Below are positions 1 through 6,598 of a stretch of DNA of 12,389 nt, one piece after another (the stretch's first letter is position 1; the number at the start of each line of letters is the position of its first letter). Below the pieces are notes generated by a model. The model was not told the origin of the DNA. It saw only the letters and a program-made list of their open reading frames with translations, and did not search any database. Location of the stretch: the NCBI GenBank assembly GCA_964654535.1, contig CAZZIZ010000102.1, positions 1 to 12,389 on the forward strand, read 5' to 3'. A program made the translations under genes and the position numbers. This stretch comes from CAZZIZ01 sp964654535 (lineage in GTDB: Bacteria > Bacteroidota > Bacteroidia > Chitinophagales > UBA2359).

Positions 1-263
1 CGATGGAATTAGCAGACCATAATATTAGAGTTAACGCAGTTTCACCTGCAGTTGTAAATACACCTGTATACCACGGTGTATTTGGAGGTAAGGAAGAAGC
101 AGAAGAAGCATTAAAAGGATTTAATGGATTTCACCCTATTGGTCGAAACGGTACTCCTGAAGATATAGCCAACAGTATTTTATTCCTACTTTCGGAAAAG
201 TCTTCTTGGGTTACAGGTGCTATTTGGGATACGGACGGAGGAGTAATTGCAGGACGAAATTAG
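1..263 (+). CDS. Short-chain dehydrogenase/reductase (SDR), C-terminal fragment
   Basis: This is the C-terminal part of a classical SDR, an NAD(P)(H)-dependent cytoplasmic oxidoreductase; the substrate cannot be told. The reading frame is open to the window edge (first full codon at base 3), so the true start, the Rossmann glycine motif and the catalytic YxxxK lie outside. The visible 86 residues begin in the helix after the active site and contain the SDR hallmark IRVNAVSP (residues 8-15), then the variable substrate loop. They continue with the conserved HPIGRNGTPEDIAN segment, an FLLSEKSSWVTGAIW strand and the C-terminal DGGVIAGRN. Here the usual NAVSPG reads NAVSPA. The gene ends 24 bp before a UUCG-capped hairpin that probably terminates it. 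The family is certain, the specific reaction unknown. Confidence 0.9.
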   Translation, partial: MELADHNIRVNAVSPAVVNTPVYHGVFGGKEEAEEALKGFNGFHPIGRNGTPEDIANSILFLLSEKSSWVTGAIWDTDGGVIAGRN

Positions 264-287
264 AAAAAGCACATAACAATATATAAG

Positions 288-317
288 GCGGAAGCTGGCC
301 TTCGGGACAGCCTCCGC
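288..317 (+). terminator. UUCG-capped hairpin after the SDR gene
   Basis: Arms 288-300 and 305-317 pair at 11 of 13 positions (an A-C and a G-A mismatch) around a C(UUCG)G tetraloop at 301-304, an unusually stable cap. It begins 24 bp after the SDR stop codon. No proper U-tract follows (TTATAGTTATA), so it is terminator-like rather than a textbook intrinsic terminator. It may instead protect the 3' end of the mRNA. Confidence 0.5.
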
Positions 318-335
318 TTATAGTTATACAACAGA

Positions 336-370
336 CTGAGATAAAACTAATTAGCTTAGCTTTATCTCAG
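336..370 (+). promoter_or_regulatory. Perfect inverted repeat abutting the UbiA-family start codon
   Basis: CTGAGATAAA (336-345) and TTTATCTCAG (361-370) are perfect complements. Inside them, CTAA (347-350) pairs with TTAG (356-359) around a 5-nt loop, giving 14 pairs with one A-C mismatch. The 3' arm ends 2 nt before the ATG at 373, where a ribosome would bind. It may be a second terminator for the SDR gene, a translation-limiting hairpin for the prenyltransferase, or a dyad-symmetric operator. The sequence alone cannot decide. Confidence 0.5.
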
Positions 371-372
371 CA

Positions 373-1245
373 ATGCTCCAAACCCTCCAATTCCTCTTAA
401 AATCTTCTCGTCCGGGACTTTGGTTTGCTACGATTTGGATTTATCTCTTGCCTACTTCACAAATGAGTGAAGTGTGGTCGCAGCCCGCATTTTGGTTTGG
501 GCTATTCTATGTCACTTTTCCTCTAAATCTTATGGTCTATGCTTGGAACGATATCGTAGACTTCGAAGCGGATCGGGCTAATCCACGCAAGGATACTTAT
601 CTCTTCGGTGCAAAAGGATCTAAGGCGCAAGTTTCGGGACTTTGGAAATGGATTGTATTGGTTCAAGCATTGTGTACCATTCCGCTTTGCTATTTTATGG
701 GTAGCTATTTTTTGATCTTGCTCTTTGCTTTCGTCATCATTAATGGCTTGTACAACTTTCCAGGACGCGGCTTACGTAGTATGCCTCCGCTAGAATTGAT
801 TTGCCAAATTGGTTATCTCATTATTTTATTGCTCAGTATAGGATTGAACCAAACTGAGCAGCTGCCTTGGCAAGCATTTCTGTACTTGACTTTCTTTGCT
901 TGGCAGTCTCATCTCATTGGAGAGGTAATGGATATTGAACCCGATAGACTAGTTGGTAAAACCACGACCGCGACCATACTCGGGATATTCAAAACCAAGT
1001 TGCTTATTATTTCTCTCATTGCTATAGAAGTGGCGATGTTGTATTTCGTTTTTGGGGATCCCTTTTTTGCAAGTCTACTTGGTCTTGGTTTGATATGGTT
1101 GTTGCTTGACTTGTTTGTTATCTATGGGAGTAAGCAATATTCCTTGGGGCAATTAAAGCTCTTTGGTTATGCCTCCAACGCTATGGGGCTAGTCAGTATG
1201 AGTTATGTCTGGTATTCGGGTTGTTTGTTGGAAGTGGTGACTTAA
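373..1245 (+). CDS. UbiA-family membrane prenyltransferase
   Basis: This is an integral membrane prenyltransferase of the UbiA superfamily, which transfers an isoprenoid chain from its diphosphate to an aromatic ring or other acceptor on the inner membrane. The 290 residues are almost wholly hydrophobic helices, as expected for the 8-9 TM fold. The first aspartate-rich motif is N59-D60-x2-D63-x3-D67 followed by R68, and the second is D187-x3-D191 in GEVMDIEPDR; these normally bind Mg-diphosphate. The N-terminal SRPGLWFATIW and the central YNFPGRG (127-133) also fit the family. An in-frame stop (352-354) makes the ATG at 373 the first usable start; it has no Shine-Dalgarno sequence and sits 2 nt after a strong hairpin. 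The stop overlaps the convergent DUF1428 gene by 4 bp. Quinone, chlorophyll-like or lipid substrates are all possible, and nothing nearby settles it. Confidence 0.9.
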   Translation: MLQTLQFLLKSSRPGLWFATIWIYLLPTSQMSEVWSQPAFWFGLFYVTFPLNLMVYAWNDIVDFEADRANPRKDTYLFGAKGSKAQVSGLWKWIVLVQALCTIPLCYFMGSYFLILLFAFVIINGLYNFPGRGLRSMPPLELICQIGYLIILLLSIGLNQTEQLPWQAFLYLTFFAWQSHLIGEVMDIEPDRLVGKTTTATILGIFKTKLLIISLIAIEVAMLYFVFGDPFFASLLGLGLIWLLLDLFVIYGSKQYSLGQLKLFGYASNAMGLVSMSYVWYSGCLLEVVT

Positions 1246-1616
1246 ACCTTTATCAAGGATTGAAAACCTCCGAAGACCATTTTGCTGGCGTCGAATATTA
1301 ATCTTGACGAGTCCATTAAGGGTGCCGCTAGTGCGGTCATTCTTTTATCAGCACTAACACGTTCGTGTGCGAGATCTCGCGCTTCGCGCGACTCAAATAC
1401 AATCCAGCCGAAGACTACGGTTTCATTTGCTTTGGTCTCTAGCAAACTGTGAAAAGAAGGAATGCCATCCATTGCTAATCCGTCGCTGACATATTCTGAA
1501 TAGGATAGTGCGCCGTGCTCTTTCCAAATTGCGGCAATCTTTTCGGCTGCGGATTTATACGCGTCTAGGTTTTCTTGTAGAATAGGAAAGACGTATCCAT
1601 CGATGTAGTTGGGCAT
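1242..1616 (-). CDS. DUF1428 family protein (YbaA-like)
   Basis: This is a small cytoplasmic protein of 124 residues, close to the usual length of DUF1428 (a dimeric alpha/beta-barrel-like fold of unknown function, E. coli YbaA type). Family hallmarks are the N-terminal YIDGYVFPI (residues 4-12), the KIAAIWKEHGALSYSEYVSD block, the VVFGWIVFESREARD strand-helix, and the C-terminal FDASKMVFGGFQSLI. No catalytic residues are known for the family, so a function should not be assigned. The gene converges on the prenyltransferase with a 4-bp overlap of coding ends, leaving no room for a terminator. Its upstream gap to the next minus-strand gene is 86 bp, so it may have its own promoter or be read through from the secreted-protein gene. 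Confidence 0.9.
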   Translation of the reverse strand: MPNYIDGYVFPILQENLDAYKSAAEKIAAIWKEHGALSYSEYVSDGLAMDGIPSFHSLLETKANETVVFGWIVFESREARDLAHERVSADKRMTALAAPLMDSSRLIFDASKMVFGGFQSLIKV

Positions 1617-1702
1617 CTATTAGATTTTTTGTTTGAGAATTTGAATGAAGCTACAAACTTTTCAAACTAAAAATTCTAGATGGATGGAAAACCAAGATTG
1701 GA

Positions 1703-2887
1703 TTATTCCCAAATGGGTTGATGACCAAGTGCATTATTATTGCTTAACCAAAGTATGAAATCGCCAAAGTTCACCGTTCCATTCCCATCTACATCAACTG
1801 GTGAATATGTATTCAAGTTATTGTTCAAACTCAACCAATTGATAAAGTCGCCAAAGTTGATCGTGCCGTTATCGTCGAAGTCGCCGGCCCTCATAAGGAA
1901 TGTGCCATTGCTTGCTACGATTTGATTTTCTCCGAAAATGGCATCTGGGGAATAAGTGAAGTTCAGGTAATTTCCGTCAGAAAAGTAAGATGATGAATCG
2001 TTGATAATTGGTGTCTTATGTGCAATTGCTAAATGTCCGGGATGTCTTATAACTAATCTGAATTGTGGATTAAAGGTTGGATTGTCTGCTACTGGAATGA
2101 CAAGTCCAGATTGACCACCCACTGTAGTAATTTCTCCAAATTTATTGACCAGCGCTGCTTCACGATGTTCGACAATGCTAATATCTAGGGGATTTCTGAA
2201 TTCTACAAGAACCCAGTCCACAGTATTTTCTGGAATAGTTGAAATGCTTTCTGTTCCATTATAGAAGTAGGGAGCTCCGCCAAAAGGTTGGCTAAGTGGA
2301 AGCAGTCCATTGTCAACCAGTTGCGTGTGCATAGTGCCATCGCTTAACATAAAGCCTTCGAATGAAACTTTTGCAGTTAGTCGATCGGCGAATGCCGAAC
2401 CGAGACTTGAACTAGGGAAAGGCGGGAAGGATAAAACGAACGAAGGGTCACATTCACAGTTGAAGTTTATTTGACCTTGAACACCATGCGGATCTGTGCA
2501 GGTGTCACCGACTGAACCATTTTCGGAAAAACCATCATTTCCACTGCAGTGGTATACGCCCAGTGTACAAGCTACCGGTCCTTCTGAACTCCAGCTTACA
2601 ATACAGCCCTGGTCATCCGTAAAGGTTAATTGAACTGTTGTCCCATCTGGGTATGGTCCCGCTGTGAGCTCTCCTAAATCAAACGGGAATGGGTTTCCTA
2701 TTCCTGTTCCAGTAATTGTAATAGTAGCGAGTGGATCAATTGCACTTACGTCGAAAAGGAGCACAAATTCTCCCGAATCCTCATCGCAATTAAAATCGGT
2801 AAATGCAATTTCAAAATTATCGCATTGGGCGTTGAGCGCAGCAGCACTCAATAAGATTGTCAGAAGGCAAAAGGCGAAACGTTTCAT
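1703..2887 (-). CDS. Secreted surface protein with C-terminal dockerin-like calcium loops
   Basis: I take the start at 2887 (394 residues) because the protein then begins with a clear signal peptide, MKRFAFCLLTILLSAAALNA, cleaved before Q21; the frame is open to an ATG at 2968, but that would bury the signal. After the signal comes a Cys-containing region (C22, C34, C95, C107, C114, C130, C144, C146), whose part at 110-147 resembles the GDTC...NCxC insert common in Bacteroidota extracellular proteins. Residues about 173-325 match a domain I recall from many such proteins, with the landmarks LLPLSQPF (196-203), GTESI and VDWVLVEFR (224-232). The C-terminus carries two calcium loops, D336/D338/N340/D347 and D365/D367/N369/D376, each followed by FINWLS or FILWLS, as in type I dockerins. 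The usual type IX secretion tail is not obvious. An adhesive or structural role outside the cell is inference. Confidence 0.8.
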   Translation of the reverse strand: MKRFAFCLLTILLSAAALNAQCDNFEIAFTDFNCDEDSGEFVLLFDVSAIDPLATITITGTGIGNPFPFDLGELTAGPYPDGTTVQLTFTDDQGCIVSWSSEGPVACTLGVYHCSGNDGFSENGSVGDTCTDPHGVQGQINFNCECDPSFVLSFPPFPSSSLGSAFADRLTAKVSFEGFMLSDGTMHTQLVDNGLLPLSQPFGGAPYFYNGTESISTIPENTVDWVLVEFRNPLDISIVEHREAALVNKFGEITTVGGQSGLVIPVADNPTFNPQFRLVIRHPGHLAIAHKTPIINDSSSYFSDGNYLNFTYSPDAIFGENQIVASNGTFLMRAGDFDDNGTINFGDFINWLSLNNNLNTYSPVDVDGNGTVNFGDFILWLSNNNALGHQPIWE

Positions 2888-3009
2888 AGCTAGTGTTTCA
2901 CGAAAAATAGGATTAAATAGAATGACATCCGTGCATACGCATGTGAACCGAAGAACATATCTGTACATTTTAGATAATATTCGAAATGGGCACTAAGGAT
3001 ATTTACGAA

Positions 3010-4155
3010 TCAAAGCGCATCCTTAATCAAACCAAGCATCCTATTCGCTTCCGAAGGCTCACACCATCTCATTACAATGACCAAGTTTTCTTCGGGTTCT
3101 ACTATAATGTAGTTGCCTCCAAATCCAGCGGCGTAGTATCCGTCTGAACTGAGATTGCTCATTCGGTTTTCTTTTCCGTCTTTGTTCAACCACCACATGT
3201 ATCCGTAAGAACTATTGGCAGGGGAGGAGCTGGTTGCTTTTTCAATCCAAGATTCGCTTATGATTTGTTGCCCGTTCCAATTTCCATTGTTTAGAAAGAG
3301 TAATCCAAAACGCGCGTGGTCTCTAGTGCTGATGAACAATCCCCCACCGGAGTGACCACCACCGCTGACAGATTGCATTTTAATACCGTCTACATTGGTC
3401 CAGGAATTTTCGTAGCCAAACCAACGCCAAGTGGTGGAAGCGCCTATGGGATCCATAACTTCTTCTTTGAGTACCTGCGGTAATGGTTTACGCCAAACTT
3501 GGAGTAGGCTATAAGCCAGGAGGTTTACGCGTACATCGTTGTATTCCATTTCTGTTCCTGGCTCGGCGGGTTTGGCATTTTTCCAATCCTGTACATCCCC
3601 GTCCTTTGGTGGTCTGTCGTGCCAGTCGTAGCCACCCCAAAGTTGTCCCGACCAGGCTGAGGACTGGGTTAGTAAATGTGCCCAGTTTATTTTTTGATTA
3701 TGTGCCCCGTCGAAGTGATTGGTCCAAACATATTGATGCAGTTTGTCTTCGGTTGATTTTATTAAGCCACGATCTAGTGCCAAGCCTGCAACTGTCGACA
3801 GGTAGCTTTTGGTTACGGAGAAAGTCATGTCTACTCGATCTACATCGCCCCACTCAGCAACTATGTAACCGTCTTTAATAATCATACCTGCAGGTCCGCC
3901 GCGCAATTTTGTGGGGCCGAGGACTTCGTGGTAAGGTTCGCGGGCGAATCCTTTTAAGATGGCAACCTCCATATCGCGGGGGCCGCTATATTCGTTGGAT
4001 TCGATTGAGTCTATTGCGGTTTCTAGTTTGGAATTGTTTATGCCCATTTCTCTAGGCGAGCGTTCTTCCCAATGGCTATCGGGAAAGTAGGCTTGTTTTT
4101 GGGCGAAGGCGTTTAGTCCGAGTAACAAGCATATGGAGACGAGCAGGTATTTCAT
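3010..4155 (-). CDS. Secreted serine hydrolase, beta-lactamase (class C/esterase) family
   Basis: This periplasmic penicillin-binding-protein-like serine hydrolase has 381 residues with a signal peptide (MKYLLVSICLLLGLNAFA, cut before Q19). The nucleophile motif SxxK is S113-V-T-K116, the second motif is Y205-N-D207, and a Gly-rich stretch with a His (SGGGHSGGGLF) precedes the C-terminal GFGGNYIIVEPEENLVIV strand. Fold and motifs fit the beta-lactamase/transpeptidase superfamily, which includes esterases, D-aminopeptidases and AmpC. Bacteroidota carry many such paralogs, mostly esterase-like, so antibiotic resistance should not be assumed. The secreted dockerin-tailed protein lies 122 bp downstream on the same strand. 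Only 33 bp of upstream sequence is visible before the scaffold gap, so its promoter region is mostly lost. Confidence 0.88.
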   Translation of the reverse strand: MKYLLVSICLLLGLNAFAQKQAYFPDSHWEERSPREMGINNSKLETAIDSIESNEYSGPRDMEVAILKGFAREPYHEVLGPTKLRGGPAGMIIKDGYIVAEWGDVDRVDMTFSVTKSYLSTVAGLALDRGLIKSTEDKLHQYVWTNHFDGAHNQKINWAHLLTQSSAWSGQLWGGYDWHDRPPKDGDVQDWKNAKPAEPGTEMEYNDVRVNLLAYSLLQVWRKPLPQVLKEEVMDPIGASTTWRWFGYENSWTNVDGIKMQSVSGGGHSGGGLFISTRDHARFGLLFLNNGNWNGQQIISESWIEKATSSSPANSSYGYMWWLNKDGKENRMSNLSSDGYYAAGFGGNYIIVEPEENLVIVMRWCEPSEANRMLGLIKDAL

Positions 4156-4188
4156 AATTTGAGTTTTGCCTTATTAATTTACTCATAA

Positions 4189-4288
4189 NNNNNNNNNNNN
4201 NNNNNNNNNNNNNNNNNNNNNNNNNNNNNNNNNNNNNNNNNNNNNNNNNNNNNNNNNNNNNNNNNNNNNNNNNNNNNNNNNNNNNNNN
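4189..4288. other. Scaffold gap, 100 Ns
   Basis: Exactly 100 undetermined bases, the customary placeholder for a gap of unknown length. The distance and even the adjacency of the serine hydrolase and the GNAT gene are therefore unproven. Known sequence resumes at the edge of a structured intergenic element, which suggests that a repeat broke the assembly. Confidence 0.98.
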
Positions 4289-4478
4289 GCGTGAGGGATA
4301 GAGGCATTGTTGAAGCTCCTGTTGGAAAAAGCAAGAAAAGACCTTAGCTCCTTGGAGCTAGATGGGCTTTTTGCTTTTTGCAGAACAGAGCGACTGCCGA
4401 CAGCCCGACCCTAAAACTTTCTGTCTCTTGTTGGTCCCCTGACCAACAAGCTGGACAGAAAGTTTTGGGGGCACGCCC
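4289..4478 (-). repeat. Structured intergenic element of the GCGTGAGGGAT...GCCCGACCC type, 5' side cut by the gap
   Basis: On the plus strand it opens with GCGTGAGGGATAGAGGC (4289-4305) and carries GCCCGACCC (4403-4411) and the closing CACGCCC (4472-4478). The GCGTG at 4289 could pair with CACGC (4472-4476). Two nested hairpins fill it. The first has outer arms 4326-4334 and 4371-4379 and a terminal stem TAGCTCC/GGAGCTA (4345-4360). The second pairs AAAACTTTCTGTC (4413-4425) with 4454-4466 perfectly, then CTTGTTGGTC (4427-4436) with 4441-4450 perfectly. From memory, conserved end blocks around variable hairpins like these recur between genes of many Bacteroidota. It starts 7 bp after the GNAT stop codon and could terminate that transcript. 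Strand is set by that gene only. Whether it is a mobile palindromic repeat or an RNA is unknown. Confidence 0.55.
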
Positions 4479-4485
4479 AAAAAAT

Positions 4486-4938
4486 TTACAAGTGCAATTT
4501 CATACCGTGATGTGAGTTGACGAATCCTAGGCTCTCATAAAAGCGCAATGCCTCTGGTCTCTTCCTGTCTGTAGTTAACTGAATAATCAGCGCCTTTCGT
4601 TCTTTGCCCCTCTTGATTACCCACTCGAATATTTTTTTGCCAATTCCTTTTCCGCGCTGATCGGATTTGACTCGCACCGATTCTACCAGCAGGCGAAGAC
4701 CTGCCTTGCGGTTTAGATACTGTAAAAAAGACAATTGTAGGGTGCCGATGATGTTGCCGGCTTCATCCTCGACAACTATGAGTTCTTGGTTGTCTTGTTT
4801 CGAAATTGTGTCAAATGCTTGATAGTAATAATCGGGTAGGGGATTGCTTAGTTCTTCTCTGGTTTTACCAAGTGGATCGTCTGCTATCATTTGCATAATG
4901 GTGAGGACATCCCTGCGTTTTGCTTTTCTAAAGTTCAT
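4486..4938 (-). CDS. GNAT family N-acetyltransferase
   Basis: This cytoplasmic acetyl-CoA-dependent N-acetyltransferase has 150 residues when started at 4938 (MNFRKAKRRDVLTIMQMIADDPLG), which is where members of this GNAT group normally begin. The acetyl-CoA pyrophosphate loop is the QRGKGIGKKI stretch preceded by SVRVKSD, and the C-terminal half has the ALRFYESLGF helix and the closing strand SHHGMKL. The DDPLGKTRE and PLPDYYYQAFDTI blocks are typical of this group too. The frame stays open upstream to an ATG at 5073, adding 45 residues. I reject that start because the extra part is not GNAT-like and would fill the divergent promoter region of the regulator at 5076. The substrate (a small amine, peptide or antibiotic) cannot be read from sequence. 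A structured element starts 7 bp past the stop. Confidence 0.87.
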   Translation of the reverse strand: MNFRKAKRRDVLTIMQMIADDPLGKTREELSNPLPDYYYQAFDTISKQDNQELIVVEDEAGNIIGTLQLSFLQYLNRKAGLRLLVESVRVKSDQRGKGIGKKIFEWVIKRGKERKALIIQLTTDRKRPEALRFYESLGFVNSHHGMKLHL

Positions 4939-5040
4939 ATCGGGCTTAAGGTAAGGTTTTGAAATAAACGCTGCATCTGCACAATGAAGTTTGATTTTAT
5001 TTTTTGGTTTATTTAAAATTTCAAAGTACATTATGGCGGT

Positions 5041-5057
5041 GTCTCGATAGTCGAGAC
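5041..5057 (+). promoter_or_regulatory. Inverted repeat GTCTCGA-TAG-TCGAGAC upstream of the first PAS-LuxR gene
   Basis: Perfect 7-bp arms (5041-5047 and 5051-5057) with a 3-bp spacer, ending 18 bp before the ATG at 5076, in the region between two divergent genes. LuxR-type HTH dimers bind dyad-symmetric sites of this size, so autoregulation is possible. The same bases could also form a hairpin in the leader RNA. Only the symmetry is seen; the role is inferred. Confidence 0.35.
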
Positions 5058-5075
5058 GCTTCATAACCACCACTT

Positions 5076-5876
5076 ATGAATTCTCAAACTGATACGTCAG
5101 AATTGACTGACATACATGCATTTGTTGCGCATGTGCAAAAGAGTTCTGGCTCTGCAAGCAAAATTGTCGCCGTGAGCGAACTCCCGGATATGAACGCTCA
5201 CGAGGAGTTTTTTCCAGAAACATTTTATTACATCGCCGATTCTATTGCAGGTAGTTTTATCTACTTCAGCAAAAGTGTTGAATCGATTTTTGGCGTAGAC
5301 CCTGTTGAAGCGCTTAAAATGCCCGCTGCTGAATTTATGGGTCAGGCAGTGCATCCCGATGATTTGTTGACCATACTAGAAATGTGGAACAAGTTTAATC
5401 TGTTTGCAGAAAAAGTGCCTTTTGAAAAATTGAAAGATCTACAATTGATGCGCTGCTACCGATTGAAAAACAAAAATGGCGAGTATAGAAAGATAGTTGA
5501 TCGCGCAACTATTATGGAATATGGGGACAATAATGTAATCGTGAAATGTTTGTCTGCCATTTCTCTCGCGCCTTTGGTTTCTTCGTTTGAAACTGCTACC
5601 GGATTAGTATTGGATATATCTAATGGTGAGCAACTTGAAAACTATAATCCAAAAAGCGAGGATGCTAGATCGCTTTTAACGTCGCGGGAAATTCAAGTGC
5701 TCCGTCTGCTGGCGGCGGGGTTTAAGAACAAGGATGTGGCTACTAAACTTGGTATTTCCTTGCTTACAGTTCAAACCCATCGCAAAAGACTAGTAAAGAA
5801 ATTGGGGATTAAGAGCCCAATGGACATCGTTTGGAAAGCTCTTGAGTTTAACCTAGTGGGTGTTGCTGATGAGTAA
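5076..5876 (+). CDS. PAS-like sensor / LuxR-type HTH transcriptional regulator, copy A
   Basis: This 266-residue cytoplasmic transcription factor has an N-terminal PAS-like sensor (about residues 40-165) and a C-terminal LuxR/FixJ-type DNA-binding domain (about 200-260). Sensor landmarks are ELPDMNAHEEFFPETFYYI, VHPDDL and RLKNKNGEYRKIVDRA, as in PAS_3-type folds. HTH landmarks are LTSREIQVLRLLAAGFKNKDVATKLGIS and TVQTHRKRLVKKLG, with the recognition helix in the latter. There is no receiver domain or phospho-acceptor Asp, so the PAS part itself probably senses a ligand, redox state or partner; no heme- or flavin-binding residue is recognisable. Its paralog of identical length lies at 6599-7399, and over the HTH 40 of 62 residues are identical by hand alignment. 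It is divergent from the GNAT gene, and convergent with the LURP-one-related gene 22 bp away. Confidence 0.88.
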   Translation: MNSQTDTSELTDIHAFVAHVQKSSGSASKIVAVSELPDMNAHEEFFPETFYYIADSIAGSFIYFSKSVESIFGVDPVEALKMPAAEFMGQAVHPDDLLTILEMWNKFNLFAEKVPFEKLKDLQLMRCYRLKNKNGEYRKIVDRATIMEYGDNNVIVKCLSAISLAPLVSSFETATGLVLDISNGEQLENYNPKSEDARSLLTSREIQVLRLLAAGFKNKDVATKLGISLLTVQTHRKRLVKKLGIKSPMDIVWKALEFNLVGVADE

Positions 5877-5898
5877 TACTTGGGCTTGACTTGGAATG

Positions 5899-6495
5899 CT
5901 AGCCCCTTCGTCTTTCCAACAGAATCATCATCATTAAACCCAGCAGAATTCTATCATCGTCGTCATCATCTAATTCTCCAACTTTATCAATTTCAAATTC
6001 TCTTCCCCAAAAAGATGGCTGTTTTTTTAGTCTAACAATTAACTGTTCATTTTTGTTCTTAAGTAGATACGTTGGATTGAAAAGGTAACCTGAGAACAAA
6101 CCAATAATGGGGATTTCACCGAATAGTGAGTCCATAACTTTCACCCAGGCTTTTTCTTCGGTAATACTGTACTGAACTTTTTCGTGTTGATCGATAATAT
6201 CATAACTGGCTCTCCAGATTGAACGCCAACCTTTACGCGCAATCTTGCCAAATTCCTTACCAGAGGAATCGGAAAAACTATAGGCTGCAGAAAAGTCGAG
6301 CCATCGATCCGCTTTTATTCTATAAACCACCTGTGTTTTGCTTTCGTCTGCATAGACAGAGATGTCTTCTTTAAACTTGAACATCTTTTGCCGCACGTAG
6401 GCAATGCTGGTTCCATTTGCATCTGTAGCTGTGAAGTCGTTTGCTAGGGTCGAGATTTTGAATTTGAAGCGTATGGGGAATTGGATGTTTTGCAT
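5899..6495 (-). CDS. LURP-one-related / Tubby C-terminal-like domain protein
   Basis: This 198-residue protein has no signal peptide or membrane segment. It looks like the LURP-one-related (LOR) fold, a 12-strand barrel around a central helix related to Tubby and scramblase domains. Supporting blocks are FKFKISTLANDFTATDANGTSIAYVRQKMFKFKEDISVYAD, the repeated strand pattern to about 165, and FNPTYLLKN. The bacterial role is unknown; membrane-lipid or phosphoinositide binding is known only for eukaryotic relatives. The C-terminus is odd: six aspartates (176-181), then RILLGLMMMILLERRRG, an acidic-hydrophobic-basic tail that could form a short amphipathic helix. It sits between two PAS-LuxR paralogs, converging on one and lying downstream of the other on the same strand with a 103-bp gap, so it may be their target. 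The family call is moderately sure. Confidence 0.68.
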   Translation of the reverse strand: MQNIQFPIRFKFKISTLANDFTATDANGTSIAYVRQKMFKFKEDISVYADESKTQVVYRIKADRWLDFSAAYSFSDSSGKEFGKIARKGWRSIWRASYDIIDQHEKVQYSITEEKAWVKVMDSLFGEIPIIGLFSGYLFNPTYLLKNKNEQLIVRLKKQPSFWGREFEIDKVGELDDDDDDRILLGLMMMILLERRRG

Positions 6496-6515
6496 TTGTT
6501 GGATTAATGATGGGT

Positions 6516-6546
6516 TTGAACTAATCGCGTTTTAGTAATTTACAAA
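6516..6546 (-). promoter_or_regulatory. Candidate Bacteroidota promoter for the LURP-one-related gene
   Basis: Read on the minus strand there is TTTG (6546-6543), 19 bp, then TAGTTCAA (6523-6516), close to the TTTG-N19-TAnnTTTG consensus of the Bacteroidota primary sigma factor. The -7 box ends 20 bp before the ATG at 6495, so the leader would be short. Two mismatches in the -7 box keep this tentative. Confidence 0.35.
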
Positions 6547-6598
6547 ATACTCTTGATTTATATCGTATACTTGAGATTTAAATTGACTAATCTGCTTT

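Noticed and set aside
2888..2968. 27-residue N-terminal extension of the dockerin-tailed protein
   Set aside because: The signal peptide begins at the ATG at 2887; the extension would place it internally and has no secretion features of its own.
2664..2996. 110-codon open frame on the plus strand
   Set aside because: It is antisense to the N-terminal part of the secreted protein and has a Ser/Pro-rich composition typical of a shadow frame.
3483..3878. 131-codon open frame on the plus strand
   Set aside because: It lies antisense inside the serine hydrolase gene, whose motifs and signal peptide are clear; the plus-strand translation resembles no known protein.
3010..4155. Antibiotic-resistance beta-lactamase
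   Set aside because: SxxK and YxN-like motifs are shared by esterases and peptidases of the same fold, and nothing specific to AmpC-type resistance is visible.
4939..5073. 45-residue N-terminal extension of the GNAT protein
   Set aside because: Family members start at the MNFRKAKRRD block, and the extension would occupy the whole divergent regulatory region up to the start at 5076.
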